This document shows positions 1-8,597 of a stretch of DNA of 64,000 nucleotides, piece by piece. This DNA is from Serratia inhibens (GTDB taxonomy: Bacteria; Pseudomonadota; Gammaproteobacteria; Enterobacterales; Enterobacteriaceae). The DNA lies in the NCBI RefSeq assembly GCF_003591175.1, contig NZ_QYYG01000001.1, positions 496,001 through 560,000 of the forward strand, written 5' to 3'. Each line of letters opens with the position of its first letter. Positions within the stretch are counted from its first letter, which is position 1. A program made the translations under genes and the position numbers. Below the pieces are notes generated by a model. It saw only the letters and a program-made list of their open reading frames with translations, did not search any database and was not told the DNA's origin.

Positions 1-1
1 C

Positions 2-928
2 AATGACCCGTTCTACCAATATCTGCAGCCCGAATTCTTTGTCACCGACGACCTGGCGAAATATAACGTCGCCAATATCGTGGTAACCGCCGTCTACGAC
101 AAAAACAATTACAGCACCTTGCAGTTTTCCCCAGGTGACACCAAACCGAAAAAAACCGACAAATGGTTTATCAACCCCGAGTTGGGCCGCACATTTACCT
201 ATTCCTACACCGTCAATTTTACCGGCATGCAGGCCAAGCCTTACCATTCCGGCGAGATCCAGGCCAACGAGGAGTTGGTTGTCACCATTAACGTCGCGCA
301 GTGCGGCATCGTTTATGCCGACATTGCTACGCTGCTTGATCCTATGGGATGGAAAATCTTCAGCCAGGTGGTGGTCAAAACGCTATATTCCGATCCGGAT
401 AAGGGCGTCAAACTCAAAACCAACAGCCAGGTAGTCAATGAGTCGACCCCTCCTCAACCCTTTATTTACCCGATCGGCACTAACGTCGAACAACCGATTT
501 ATTACTCCGCCGATTACTATGCCCTGGATGGCGACAGCCTGACTTATGTGCCAAACAGCATGGAAATCAACCCGGAGTGGCCTCACTATGACGGTATTCG
601 CGGCAACCAAATCCTGATCGCCAACGCCCTGCCGAAGCAGCAGAAATACACCATTATCTTAAAGCCTGCGCAGAAAGATATTTCACTGATCACCTTCGAT
701 ATGACGGTGTATTACCCAAAATGGGATTTCACGCAGGCCCAATCCTTTGCCTTGACCGAATTTGATCCCAAATCGATGACCCAATATCTGACCTTCAATC
801 TGATGCAGCCGGAGAAAGACAATGTGCCGCAAATCCACTACATCGCCGTGGTGTATTTTGGTGCCGACAATGACCAAGTAGAGGTCACCAAAAACGTGAC
901 GAGCAGCATCGTGGTCGTGACGTTTTGA
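2..928 (+). CDS. Unrecognised beta-rich protein, C-terminal part (5' end outside window)
   Basis: The reading frame is open from base 2 with no start codon before the edge, so only the last 308 residues are present. The translation begins with NDPFYQ and alternates hydrophobic and polar residues typical of beta-sandwich folds. It resembles the 552-residue protein at 2833, whose residues from about 355 read NDPFFQ followed by a similar strand pattern, so the two are probably paralogues. No catalytic motif, membrane segment or known domain was recognised. It is followed after 68 bases by the next gene of the same direction and looks like part of one operon with the four genes downstream. Function unknown. 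Confidence 0.75.
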   Translation, partial: NDPFYQYLQPEFFVTDDLAKYNVANIVVTAVYDKNNYSTLQFSPGDTKPKKTDKWFINPELGRTFTYSYTVNFTGMQAKPYHSGEIQANEELVVTINVAQCGIVYADIATLLDPMGWKIFSQVVVKTLYSDPDKGVKLKTNSQVVNESTPPQPFIYPIGTNVEQPIYYSADYYALDGDSLTYVPNSMEINPEWPHYDGIRGNQILIANALPKQQKYTIILKPAQKDISLITFDMTVYYPKWDFTQAQSFALTEFDPKSMTQYLTFNLMQPEKDNVPQIHYIAVVYFGADNDQVEVTKNVTSSIVVVTF

Positions 929-996
929 GGGGCTGAGGCAATCCGGGGCAAGCTCGTCTTGCCCTGTTTCCACCGTCACAACATGGGAAGGTCGCT

Positions 997-2823
997 ATGG
1001 ACAACCAATTGGTCGTGCAAAACATCTGTTTCATTCGCGCCGACCCGGACAGGCCAATTTATTACTACTGTGCCGCTGCACCGGGCATTACCGTGAATGA
1101 CGATAACCAACCCGCCGTCCAGCTCCAGATATTTAGGAACAGCAACCAACCGGCCACCGTTTACTACGCCACGCTGTCATTGCAAACTCAGTTGGAAAGC
1201 AACCCCGAGGCGGCACGCAAGGCCGCAGACGCCAGCCCGGATATCCCGCGCGATGCGTTGTTATTGCCGTTGCAGGCGATTGCCTGTAGCGCCACGCTGG
1301 ACATTCCCGGCTTTATTGCCGGCCAAACCAGCAAAACGTCTTTGAGTAACCAACAGTATTGTTATCTCTTGGCCAAATTAACCTCAGGCGACGATATCGC
1401 CCTGCTGGCGAGTCTGATGAACGCACCGGCTTCTGCGCCGATCGCCGTCAGTTATAAAATCGACTATCTGCAACAGCTGCCGCCGGCAACCTTTGAGCTG
1501 GAGGCCCGCTGGGATCAGGTCTATCAATTCCTCCAAGAGTCGGTCGGTTTCAACCTGTTGATTTTTTCTGTCGACATCGAGAAAACCTCGTCGCGGTTAA
1601 TCAGCGAAAAAGTGGTCAGGATCAAAGTCCGGGAAACCGATCCCGACGGCCATATCGAACAGGCGGCCGCCGAATTGACGCAGATCCTGACCAGCCAGTT
1701 TTTCACGCCGGTTTTTGCCCGCGCACCGCAACAACCTCACCCTGAGGCCGGTTTTTACCTGCAACGGGTGTCGATTGAAGACGTTGAACAACGGCGCTTG
1801 AGCGGCAAGCTGAGCGAAACCACGGTGGTGCAGCGTTCGCTTTATCCGCAGGCCTTGTTTGCCGAACTGGTCAAAGGCACCGATTATCAGGCCGACCGGG
1901 TGATCACCAAGAGCGATCTGCAGGATGATTTTTTCGCCTTCCGCGAAGTGCGTATCAATCTGCTGTCCACCGAACTGGACGACAATATTCAGTTGGTGGT
2001 TGCGCGCCTGCGCTATGGCGACAACAACCGGCAGTTTAATTTTCGCCGCGGCGATACCGGCCCAAAACTGTTTAGAGTGGCCAGCATCCTGGATCCCAAA
2101 ACCGGCAAAATGCTGTGGCCGGTCGAGTACAGCTTTGTCGTTTATTTCAATCAGGCGATTGGCGGCGTGACCTCCGTCAGTTCCGACAGCCTGCAAACCG
2201 AGTTGAACGATGTTTATCTGGATATCGAATCCGTTTATGGCCGCTATGATTTTGTGATCAAGGCGGCGAGCCGGTTCGACTGGAGCTGGTATCAATCGGT
2301 ACTGGTTACGGTGCGTTGCCGCCATATTCAGCGGCCGAACAGCTCCATTTCGAAAAGTTACCAGATTAGCCAAACGGTGCTGCAAGAAAGCTACCCGGTG
2401 ATGCTGCCGGAGCCTGATTTGTATCTGTTTGAGGTCAGCAAGGAATACAGCACCGCCCCCAACTCGCCCCATATTCCCGCCGTACTGAACGAGCCGACCA
2501 GCCAGGATGTTTATCTGTTTTCAACTCTGTATCGCCAGCGCGTGCTCTGGCTGTCCGCCAGCATGGACTGGCAACAGGTTGCCATGGTGATCGTTTCTGT
2601 CAGCTATGCCTATTCACCCACCGATAGCCTGCAGCAGGTTTTTCAGTTTACCGAATCCGATGCCGCGCCCCAGCGATTCAGCGCCGATCAAATCGACCCT
2701 GAACGGCTCATCGTCAACCTGGACATCTGGTTCACCTACCAACCGGGCCAAGGCGAGGGAAAACCCGCGTACGCTCAGTCCGCAACCCGTCAAGACGATA
2801 TCGATATCGCCAACCTCAATTAA
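997..2823 (+). CDS. Unrecognised 608-residue beta-rich protein, paralogue of its operon neighbours
   Basis: The ATG at 997 follows a GGGAAGG ribosome site. There is no signal peptide or membrane segment, so it is probably cytoplasmic unless exported by a special route. The N-terminus (FIRADPDRPIYYY) parallels that of the 552-residue protein at 2833 (FFADDSDDNQFWY). A second shared block lies at about residues 145-190: A.P.AV.Y....... P....E.EA..D..Y, found also in the proteins at 2833 and 6408. The C-terminal half contains two strand-rich repeats starting near WSWYQSVLV and DWQQVAMVI. This points to a multi-domain beta-sandwich protein made by duplication. No enzyme motif was seen; the function is unknown. 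Confidence 0.8.
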   Translation: MDNQLVVQNICFIRADPDRPIYYYCAAAPGITVNDDNQPAVQLQIFRNSNQPATVYYATLSLQTQLESNPEAARKAADASPDIPRDALLLPLQAIACSATLDIPGFIAGQTSKTSLSNQQYCYLLAKLTSGDDIALLASLMNAPASAPIAVSYKIDYLQQLPPATFELEARWDQVYQFLQESVGFNLLIFSVDIEKTSSRLISEKVVRIKVRETDPDGHIEQAAAELTQILTSQFFTPVFARAPQQPHPEAGFYLQRVSIEDVEQRRLSGKLSETTVVQRSLYPQALFAELVKGTDYQADRVITKSDLQDDFFAFREVRINLLSTELDDNIQLVVARLRYGDNNRQFNFRRGDTGPKLFRVASILDPKTGKMLWPVEYSFVVYFNQAIGGVTSVSSDSLQTELNDVYLDIESVYGRYDFVIKAASRFDWSWYQSVLVTVRCRHIQRPNSSISKSYQISQTVLQESYPVMLPEPDLYLFEVSKEYSTAPNSPHIPAVLNEPTSQDVYLFSTLYRQRVLWLSASMDWQQVAMVIVSVSYAYSPTDSLQQVFQFTESDAAPQRFSADQIDPERLIVNLDIWFTYQPGQGEGKPAYAQSATRQDDIDIANLN

Positions 2824-2832
2824 GGAATCGCC

Positions 2833-4491
2833 ATGTTATTACTCAGAGCAAGAACCGAAACCATCAAAAATATTACCTTCTTCGCCGATGACTCCGATGA
2901 CAACCAGTTCTGGTATTTGCCCGGTGACATTCATATCGCGCAGCAAGGCGAAAGACCCGTATTTTCACTGATCAAATACACCGGAGATGGCAGTGACCAA
3001 CAAGGGGGATACATTAACTTTGAGGTGAATACGGCGATTGATGAAGCCGTGCTGGACAGCGCCTTCAACGAATACCTGCGTAAACTGAAGGTTGATCCCA
3101 AAACCGCCCGCAAGGCCCAGGTGCCCTATGACAAAGGCACGGTCAATTTTTTTGTACTGGATGCAAAAAGCACCAACGGTGAGCTGATAAGCGCCCCATG
3201 CCCCAGCCTGTTCGGCAATAACAGCGCCATCTTCAGCGCCAAGCTGACGCCGCAGCAGGCGGTCATTCTGGAAGCCGCCTTTAACCAGGCACAAGCACCG
3301 GCCGCCGTAGCCTATAACCTGAGTTTTACCGGCATCACCCCGGCGTTAAAGGTTGAAGTGGAAGCCCAGTTCGACAGCCTTTACAAAGAGTTTGACCTTA
3401 AATTTGGCGCCAACATCCCGATCCCGGTGGAAACCCCCGCCAGTTTTTGGTTAGGCTTTGACAGCGTGATTAAAAAACTGCAGCAGGATCAAAAGTTGGT
3501 GATCAAGGTCACCGAGAGCATGCCGAGCGAAGAAGAAGCCAAAGAAAAAGAGTGGGCACTGCAATTCGTTAAAGAAGAGATCCTGAAAAGTTTCTTCAGT
3601 GCCTCGCTCAAGCTCAACGATGACAGCAATACCCAGGCGAAATCGGCGAGCGACTCGATTTTGGATTCGCTGATTTCCAGCAATAAAAAAGAAGGTGAAG
3701 AAGGCGGTAAAGGCGGCCTGTTCCCCAGCGCGTCACTGGAAATAAAACTGGTGCGAATCGAAGAAACCAAGAGCCTGAATTTCAACTATACCTCCTCGAA
3801 GGCCCTTAGCCAGTCCGCCGTGCCGCAAAACTTTATCGGCAGCGATATTCTGCATGCGCAAAAGGTTGCCCCTTACTTTATTGAAGTCAACGTCAACGAT
3901 CCGTTCTTCCAGAAAATCGATTTCACCGTGCTGGGGCCGGACAGTTTTGAGGAGTACGGCATCAAAGCCGCTACCTTCTCTCTCACCTACAACCAGAAGA
4001 TTTACACCGCCGAACCTTTTCTCGCCGATGACGGTAAATGGAGCAAGGCCATCTCCCGCAGCAGCAACAAAGATGAGCTGTTTCAAATCCAAAGCGAGTT
4101 TGTGTTCAAGTCCGCCGCCTCATCTGGCTGGGAAGGCCGCAGCAGCTACCAATTGCCGTCACAGTCGGCCTCAACCTTGCTGAACCTGGATCCCGCGGCA
4201 ATGTTGACGTTCAACGAAATCGCCATCTTCCTCGACAGAAAATTCTCATGGGAAAATTATAATCAGGTGATCGTCGAATTGGACTATATCGACGATAAAC
4301 TGAGCCGGAAAACCAAGAAGTACCCGTTCAGCCAAGATAATAGCGATAGCAAAACCTTTAAATATCGCTGTCCGACCGAGACCCCCTGGGTGGTTAACTA
4401 CAAGATTACCTACCTTTTGGTCGGCGGTGAGACCGTCAAACGTGACGGCAGTGAAAATCCGCCGGCCATCGTTATCCCGAACCTGGCCTAG
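2833..4491 (+). CDS. Unrecognised 552-residue beta-rich protein, paralogue of its operon neighbours
   Basis: It starts 9 bases after the preceding stop behind TAAGGA, so the two genes are very likely co-transcribed. The opening residues include FWYLPGDIHIA, after which comes a module shared with the protein at 997 (residues about 155-190). A charged, glycine-rich stretch near residues 275-298 (KKEGEEGGKGG) looks like a flexible linker. The C-terminal part has two strand-rich repeats; one begins with VNVNDPFFQ and matches the start of the visible part of the first gene in the window, the other contains WENYNQVIVELDYID. No signal peptide, no membrane span and no recognised catalytic residues. 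The function is unknown; it may be a structural or carrier protein. Confidence 0.8.
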   Translation: MLLLRARTETIKNITFFADDSDDNQFWYLPGDIHIAQQGERPVFSLIKYTGDGSDQQGGYINFEVNTAIDEAVLDSAFNEYLRKLKVDPKTARKAQVPYDKGTVNFFVLDAKSTNGELISAPCPSLFGNNSAIFSAKLTPQQAVILEAAFNQAQAPAAVAYNLSFTGITPALKVEVEAQFDSLYKEFDLKFGANIPIPVETPASFWLGFDSVIKKLQQDQKLVIKVTESMPSEEEAKEKEWALQFVKEEILKSFFSASLKLNDDSNTQAKSASDSILDSLISSNKKEGEEGGKGGLFPSASLEIKLVRIEETKSLNFNYTSSKALSQSAVPQNFIGSDILHAQKVAPYFIEVNVNDPFFQKIDFTVLGPDSFEEYGIKAATFSLTYNQKIYTAEPFLADDGKWSKAISRSSNKDELFQIQSEFVFKSAASSGWEGRSSYQLPSQSASTLLNLDPAAMLTFNEIAIFLDRKFSWENYNQVIVELDYIDDKLSRKTKKYPFSQDNSDSKTFKYRCPTETPWVVNYKITYLLVGGETVKRDGSENPPAIVIPNLA

Positions 4492-4501
4492 GTGGCTGAC
4501 G

Positions 4502-6427
4502 ATGACCGAACCTGATGCAGTATTGCCGGCGGCATGGAACGCCCTGATCAGCGTCCTGTGCCGGGAAGCACCCTATTTACAAAGCGCACTGGCCCCCGAG
4601 CTCGCCCGTTTCAGCCAGGCGCGGCTGGCTTCCGGCTGCCTGGCCGCCGCCTTTAACACCAGCCTGCTGGCCTATAACGGCTGCCCGCTTGAGTTTACCC
4701 TCTCATCGTCGAAGCCGTTGACGCTCTCTTGCACGCTGGATCCTTTTTTGCCGCGCTACGCGGAAGATCGTTCGGTCGAGGCTTTTTATCGTCATTACCG
4801 CCGCATCACTGCCGCGCAGACAGAGGCTTCGCCGGAGCCATACCTTGAAGCGGTGAAATGCATGCAACGACAAACTGAACAGCCACTGCGGTTCGGCTCC
4901 TGGCTGGGACGAAAATATACGCCGGAGGGAGTCAAAACCAAGGTCTATTCCGAGGTGCCTGCCGGTGGGTACGACGAGGCCGGCTGGCCCAGCGGGATGG
5001 CGGAACACCCCAACCACGTCTGCAAAGAGATCGGCCTGGCCTTGCTGATGGTGGGCTATTACCCGCAACTGCCCGCTTCGCCACTTGAATATTATTATCA
5101 ATGGGATAGCGCGCAGATAACCCACGCCGATATTGCCGAAGTGATGCATTTTTTCGGTTGCGGGGACCTGTTTCCCGCACTGTCGCCATTGCTGGATCGT
5201 GCCCTGCGGCAAACCTTGCGTGATGAGGGTTTTCCTCACACCACTTACGGATTTAGTCTGGTCAAAGGTCCTAACGGCGAGCTTGAAAGCTTTACGCTCT
5301 TTACCATAGCACCCAGTTTCTTTGGCGATAATCAGCGGGTGTTCCCTGGCCTGGAGGCGCTGCTGGTGCCCGGCGGCCAAAGCATGCCTTTGTTGCGGCG
5401 CGCCATTGCCGAACAGGTTCCCTTGCAATTCAATGTGGTCGGTTTTTCTGTGGATCGCCAGGGCAATGAGAACATCAGTTGCACCTTCAGCCCGCAAAAC
5501 GCCCGTTTCGACATGCAATCGGTCAAGCAGGCGCCCTCCGCTGAGCCCGTTGCCCGGCCCGACCTGACGGCGTTACTTGAACAGCAGTGCGTCAGCGGTG
5601 CCTTTATTTCCCATGTCAGAACGCCGGATGGCCGTTGGCATCAGGATGAAAATGCCTTCGTCACCGCCCAGGTCCTGCGCACTCTGGAGTACACCCGGCA
5701 GACCGCGCCTTATATTGAGAAGGCGCTCGATTTTTTAATCGCCTGCGAAACCCGGCCGTTCCATTTCAGCTTTTGGCCGACCGTAACCCATCCTGCATGG
5801 ATGGCAAACCAAAGCATCTGTGCAGACATTGACGACACCGCCATCATTACCGAGCTGCTCTACAAGTTTGGCCGCATTTCGCTGGCGCAGCTCAGGCAGA
5901 CCATTTCGCACATGAACGCTTATCAGGTCCGCAGAGTCGATCCCCGCCTGAAAGAGCCACAGCATCAATGGGCGGAATGCCAAAGCTTTCATACCTGGAT
6001 GAAAGACGACGAGGACATCCGTCAACTGGATTGCTGCGTGAATACCAATGCACTGATTTTACTCAATGTACTGAGGGCCGAAACCGGCGTTGTGGCACCG
6101 GCCTATCTGCGCATTATCAAGATGCTGAATCAGGCGGTGCAATGGAGCGGCGACAGTTACGACAGGCTCAGTATGCTGACCCCCTATTACGCTCATCCCT
6201 ACGAGTGGCGCGTCGCCCTTGAATACGCCAGGCAGCGCGGGATCCCGCAACTCACGCCCGTCATTGACGCATTGGCCCGCTGGCAACGGCCCGCCGACCG
6301 GTTGGAAAGCCCGCTTTACCGTCGGCATGACGGGCGCTTCCTCTGGACCTCGGCCTGCCTGACCCCATTCAGATCTCTGGCCCCTATCCACCACACTGAG
6401 GACAGCCATGAATACCTTTCTCAATGA
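4502..6427 (+). CDS. Putative fusion: ABBA-prenyltransferase-like region plus class II terpene-cyclase-like domain
   Basis: The chosen start is the ATG at 4502, just after the preceding stop; an in-frame extension to 4427 overlaps the previous gene and is less likely. The product is 641 residues. Residues 442-445 read D-I-D-D followed by TA, the DxDD acid motif of squalene-hopene and class II diterpene cyclases. Supporting context is DGRW at about 380 and D-CCVNTNALILLN near 515, typical of alpha/alpha-toroid prenyltransferase-cyclase proteins. The first 350 residues are strand-rich and contain PLEFTLSS, VKTKVYSEVP and YGFSLVKG elements that recall ABBA-fold aromatic prenyltransferases such as NphB; this part is my inference and weak. 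If both hold, the enzyme would join prenyl transfer to protonation-driven cyclisation. It could instead be a non-enzymatic toroid protein. Confidence 0.55.
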   Translation: MTEPDAVLPAAWNALISVLCREAPYLQSALAPELARFSQARLASGCLAAAFNTSLLAYNGCPLEFTLSSSKPLTLSCTLDPFLPRYAEDRSVEAFYRHYRRITAAQTEASPEPYLEAVKCMQRQTEQPLRFGSWLGRKYTPEGVKTKVYSEVPAGGYDEAGWPSGMAEHPNHVCKEIGLALLMVGYYPQLPASPLEYYYQWDSAQITHADIAEVMHFFGCGDLFPALSPLLDRALRQTLRDEGFPHTTYGFSLVKGPNGELESFTLFTIAPSFFGDNQRVFPGLEALLVPGGQSMPLLRRAIAEQVPLQFNVVGFSVDRQGNENISCTFSPQNARFDMQSVKQAPSAEPVARPDLTALLEQQCVSGAFISHVRTPDGRWHQDENAFVTAQVLRTLEYTRQTAPYIEKALDFLIACETRPFHFSFWPTVTHPAWMANQSICADIDDTAIITELLYKFGRISLAQLRQTISHMNAYQVRRVDPRLKEPQHQWAECQSFHTWMKDDEDIRQLDCCVNTNALILLNVLRAETGVVAPAYLRIIKMLNQAVQWSGDSYDRLSMLTPYYAHPYEWRVALEYARQRGIPQLTPVIDALARWQRPADRLESPLYRRHDGRFLWTSACLTPFRSLAPIHHTEDSHEYLSQ

Positions 6428-7835
6428 TCTGGTCACACTGAACAAAATCATTCTGGATAACGCGCGCGAACAGTTTCCAGACGCCGGGGAAAAACGGCTG
6501 CGGTATCGCGCCGCACCGGCCACATTGGCGGAGGATCTGGCCGCTGAGGTCTGCACCGAGATCGTTTCGGGAGAAACCCGTTACCAGATTGCCACCAGTA
6601 CAGACGGTACCAGTTGGAGCATGACGCTCGATTTCGCACTGAGCCGGCAGGTGCCGCAAATCCCCTATGTGGTGCTGACCTTCAGTACCTTCGGCAACGT
6701 CGATGAGATGATCTTCGACAAAGTGCTGCTGACCGCCACGGAAAACCGCTACCAGGCGCAACTGGATCTGGTGCGGCTGGAACAGCGCGACGCCCTGCTG
6801 CGCGCCCTGTCGGATTACGACGCGCAAACCACGCTAGTGGTCGCCATCCACACCGAACACGGCATTCTCAACACCATTACCGCACCCAAAATTTTCTATT
6901 TTGCCGAAAACTACTATCCCTATATTTACCAGGGCATAGTGCCGCCGCCGCCGCGTCTGCAGTTGATTCTCACGCCCCTGGCCTTTAAAGACGTGTGGTA
7001 CAACTACTATCAGGACTATGTCCGCAAAAATTACCTTTACTATCTGCCGGATACCTTTCTGCTGGCCACCAACGCCGCTGACGACGACAAGCCGATGCTG
7101 TCGATTTCCTTCAGCGCCGCAGAAAATGCGACGTCGCTGGATGATGTCAACGTGACATTCGATTACTTCCTGTCGCCCAAAGTGAACCAGGCGCGCATCG
7201 CCGACGCCACCGGGCAGTTCACGCAAGCGCAACCGGACGGCAAGCTGGCGCCGTTTGCCAATGCCGACACGCTGACGCTGCAATTAGGTTTACCCGACGG
7301 CAAGACGGAGGAGAAAAATGCGCTGATCAACCTGCAAAGCGGCATCGTGGATTCCTTCACGCTACCCGCCCACCAGTTTGCGCTGATCTGGGATGCTTTA
7401 TTTGACCGCTCGCCGCAAAACCTGCTGCTCAAGGGCTATCTGGCGGTGCGATTCACCGGTTTCAATCCGGACAACATTCCGGTGGTGCTCGCGCTGGACG
7501 CCAAATACCAAAGCAAAGTGCGGGAATTTATCAAACAGTCCGCCCCGGTGGATATCAATAAAACCCTTGAATTCAGAAGCGACAGCGGAGCTTACGATCC
7601 CTCGGGCCCGAGACCGATCAAGCGCATTCTGGTGAACATCGACAACCAAACCGTCGAATTGGATAAGGACCATCCTTCCCATTCGGTCAAGGTGAAAATT
7701 TCGGTGCTGGACCTGATCCTCAACCCGGACAAAAAGTTGGTTTATCATTATGATCTGCAAGTCTATTACGTCGACGGCGGCATGACGCCCTATTACGATA
7801 AAACCTCGAGTTTTGAGATCATTTACGTTCCGTGA
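6408..7835 (+). CDS. Unrecognised 475-residue beta-rich protein, last gene of the operon
   Basis: The start codon lies 20 bases inside the end of the cyclase-like gene, so translation is probably coupled. Near residues 340-370 it has GYLAVRFTGF.P...PVVLALDAKY, which lines up with the shared block in the proteins at 997 and 2833, so it belongs to the same paralogous group. The last 80 residues (VKVKISVLDLIL and YDLQVYYVDGG) resemble the repeated strand modules of the other members. No signal peptide, membrane segment or known enzyme motif. A short C-rich/G-rich hairpin at about 7844-7856 followed by TTT may end the operon. The function is unknown. Confidence 0.78.
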   Translation: MNTFLNDLVTLNKIILDNAREQFPDAGEKRLRYRAAPATLAEDLAAEVCTEIVSGETRYQIATSTDGTSWSMTLDFALSRQVPQIPYVVLTFSTFGNVDEMIFDKVLLTATENRYQAQLDLVRLEQRDALLRALSDYDAQTTLVVAIHTEHGILNTITAPKIFYFAENYYPYIYQGIVPPPPRLQLILTPLAFKDVWYNYYQDYVRKNYLYYLPDTFLLATNAADDDKPMLSISFSAAENATSLDDVNVTFDYFLSPKVNQARIADATGQFTQAQPDGKLAPFANADTLTLQLGLPDGKTEEKNALINLQSGIVDSFTLPAHQFALIWDALFDRSPQNLLLKGYLAVRFTGFNPDNIPVVLALDAKYQSKVREFIKQSAPVDINKTLEFRSDSGAYDPSGPRPIKRILVNIDNQTVELDKDHPSHSVKVKISVLDLILNPDKKLVYHYDLQVYYVDGGMTPYYDKTSSFEIIYVP

Positions 7836-7858
7836 ACGGCACGCCCCCCGCAGGGGTT

Positions 7859-8476
7859 TCAGTCTGCCGCCGGCGCAAACAGCAGGCTGCGCAGAAACAA
7901 CATAATCAACTTGCCTGAGGGATCGGCACCAGTGTCGGTCCGCTGCAAAGCCAGCCCGTGCGCCATCGCCATAAGGGCCGCCGCCAGTTCGTTTTGATCC
8001 GCCGGCGGCACCTTGCCCACCCGTTGAAACAGTGAACCGATCACCGCGCCGATTTTTGCCTGATGGGCGTCCCAGATATTTTTGTACTCCGCGGCGAAGG
8101 CCGGGCTGCGTTTCGCGTGCAACTGCAGCTCAACCGACAGCATGCACCAGTCAGCCTCCAGATTCAGGGTCGCCGCCCAGGCCTCCAGCGCCGTCAACAC
8201 TCGCTCCGGCGTGTCGATATCACTCTGCGCCAGCGCCGTGAGTTGCGTGGCCTCCGCTTCCATATGGCGTTGTAACAGTTGCAGCAACAGGGCTTCCTTA
8301 GAGGCAAAGTTGGAATAAAACGCCCCCTGGGAATACCCGGCCTGGCTGGCGATATCCCGGATTGAGGTGCCGCCGTAACCGCCTGCGACAAACAATTGGC
8401 GCGCGGTTTCAAGCAACTGCTCGCGGGTTTGCTGCTGGCTTTCCTCGCGGGTTAACCGCTTTCTTTCTGTCTTCAT
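7859..8476 (-). CDS. TetR/AcrR-family transcriptional repressor
   Basis: A 205-residue protein of normal TetR length. Residues about 17-60 form the TetR helix-turn-helix: TREQLLETARQLF, GG..GTSIRDIA..AG.S.GAFY.NF.SKE, which is diagnostic. The C-terminal helical part would bind an effector and form the dimer; its ligand cannot be read from the sequence. It is divergent from the NAD-dependent reductase gene at 8598, and the 121-base gap between them holds an inverted repeat at 8518-8541 with extra half sites. That arrangement suggests autorepression and control of the reductase, as in many TetR pairs. Confidence 0.92.
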   Translation of the reverse strand: MKTERKRLTREESQQQTREQLLETARQLFVAGGYGGTSIRDIASQAGYSQGAFYSNFASKEALLLQLLQRHMEAEATQLTALAQSDIDTPERVLTALEAWAATLNLEADWCMLSVELQLHAKRSPAFAAEYKNIWDAHQAKIGAVIGSLFQRVGKVPPADQNELAAALMAMAHGLALQRTDTGADPSGKLIMLFLRSLLFAPAAD

Positions 8477-8517
8477 CTTCTTCGACTTTAGGTAGCTTTG
8501 GAGTAATAGATACGCAT

Positions 8518-8541
8518 TTAAGATATCACTTGATATTTTAA
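8518..8541. promoter_or_regulatory. Probable TetR-family operator
   Basis: An imperfect palindrome, TTAAGATATC - 4 bases - GATATTTTAA, with 9 of 10 positions paired. The left arm TTAAGATATC recurs exactly at 8557-8566 and partly (TTAAGAT) at 8587-8594, next to the reductase start. It sits between the divergent TetR and reductase genes, so the local repressor is the likely binder. The assignment is inferred from position and symmetry. Confidence 0.6.
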
Positions 8542-8597
8542 ATGCACCCCACTAGATTAAGATATCATATGAACTTTGAAACTCACTTAAGATTTTA

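Noticed and set aside
1597-2472. Minus-strand open frame of 291 codons inside the second gene
   Set aside because: No ribosome site and Arg/Gln/His-rich composition; it is the antisense shadow of a coherent 608-codon gene that belongs to an operon.
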